A DNA stretch of 15,749 nucleotides from DATKEU01 sp036493295 (GTDB lineage Bacteria; Myxococcota_A; Polyangia; Fen-1088): NCBI GenBank assembly GCA_036493295.1, contig DASXQB010000274.1, forward strand, positions 1 through 15,749, written 5' to 3'. Under the pieces are notes generated by a model. It did not search any database, was not told the origin of the DNA, and saw nothing but the letters and a program-made list of their open reading frames with translations. Positions 15,303 to 15,749 of this stretch are shown piece after piece. How positions within the stretch are numbered: position 1 is the stretch's first letter; each line of letters begins with the position of its first letter. The position numbers were made by a program, and so were the translations under genes.

Positions 15303-15749
15303 GTGGCTGATGGGATTTATGTCGGAATGGCCGCCGCGGCGGCACGAGCAGACCAGCTCGATTCCATCGCCGACAATCTGGCCAACGCAGAGACCCCCGG
15401 GTTCAAGGCGACGCGGCCGGCTTTTCAATCGTTTTTGCCGGCGTACAGCGGGCCCGGTCTGGTGGACAAGGTTTTCTCGACGGTGGTCGGCACCGGCACC
15501 GACATGTCGCCCGGGGCGGTGGTCACCACCGACAACCCGCTGGACATCGTTCCTGCCGACCAATCGTTCTTGCAGGTGGCCTCACTTTCCGGGAAGCCGG
15601 CGTTCACCCGCAACGGCCGCCTGCAGCTGGATCCGGACGGCAACTTGGTCAGCGACGGTCGCGCTGTCATGGGCACGTCAGGCAATGCGATCACCGTCGC
15701 CCCCGGCACCAAGTTGAGCATCAACGAAGCGGGAGAAATTCGCGCCGAC
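15303..15749 (+). CDS. flgF: Flagellar basal-body rod protein, FlgF/FlgG type (partial, runs off right edge)
   Basis: 149 codons are open to the window end. The protein starts (M)ADGIYVGMAAAAARADQLD and carries the axial-protein N-terminal signature at 22-35 (IADNLANAETPGFK), which forms the helical core of rod and hook subunits exported without a signal peptide. Later VTTDNPLDIVPADQSFLQV and TRNGRLQLDPDGNLVSDGRAVMG match the FlgF/FlgG domain. FlgF is preferred over FlgG because of the N-terminus and the first position behind its own promoter, but the missing C-terminus prevents a firm choice. GTG 15303 has GAGGA seven bases upstream. A typical FlgF is about 240-260 residues, so about 100 are missing. 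Confidence 0.88.
   Translation, partial: MADGIYVGMAAAAARADQLDSIADNLANAETPGFKATRPAFQSFLPAYSGPGLVDKVFSTVVGTGTDMSPGAVVTTDNPLDIVPADQSFLQVASLSGKPAFTRNGRLQLDPDGNLVSDGRAVMGTSGNAITVAPGTKLSINEAGEIRAD

Noticed and set aside
15310..15717. A 135-codon plus-strand frame at the right edge
   Set aside because: It is a shifted reading of the rod-protein gene, whose own frame has no stop before the window edge and carries the axial-protein signature.

Overview
The window is a high-GC, densely packed stretch of a bacterial chromosome. It carries 14 protein genes (two cut by the window edges) and no tRNA, rRNA, insertion sequence, CRISPR array or phage gene that I can see. Outer-membrane-style lipoprotein export, flagellar rod genes, a cytochrome bd oxidase, a PilZ protein and dTDP-sugar genes point to a Gram-negative, flagellated proteobacterium-like organism. 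The GC content, frequent GTG/TTG starts and TPR/PilZ-rich content fit a Myxococcota or other deltaproteobacterial lineage; that placement is an inference.

Layout. (1) 1-3836, minus strand: a sugar-type ABC importer operon in the order solute-binding protein, MalF-like permease, MalG-like permease, followed by the start of a lipoprotein gene running off the left edge. A 15-bp perfect hairpin separates the binding-protein gene from the permeases. A sigma70-type promoter with an adjacent inverted repeat precedes the operon. No ATPase gene is present. (2) 3837-5093, minus: a LarA-family (nickel-pincer) racemase/epimerase homologue. (3) 5163-7527: dTDP-sugar genes, with an RmlC-like epimerase on the plus strand facing rfbB-rfbA on the minus strand (ATGA overlap). 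(4) 7565-10203, minus: a membrane-anchored PilZ protein and a cytoplasmic receiver-histidine kinase upstream of rfbBA, possibly one transcription unit. (5) 10317-12694, plus: cydAB, a short-Q-loop (CIO-type) quinol oxidase with a GTGA overlap. (6) 12701-13207, minus: a DUF985 cupin. (7) 13317-15124, minus: a GT2 glycosyltransferase with TPR-like repeats behind a FliJ-like flagellar export protein. (8) 15303-15749, plus: the start of a FlgF/FlgG-type rod gene, preceded by a well-spaced sigma54 promoter candidate and two inverted repeats.

Together the genes cover sugar uptake, hydroxy-acid isomerisation, activated deoxysugar synthesis, a possible c-di-GMP/two-component control module next to the surface-sugar genes, microaerobic respiration and flagellar assembly. 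I found no clear new multi-gene system. The most interesting signals are regulatory: the intergenic hairpin in the transporter operon, the sigma54/inverted-repeat region in front of the rod gene, and the kinase-PilZ-dTDP-sugar gene cluster.
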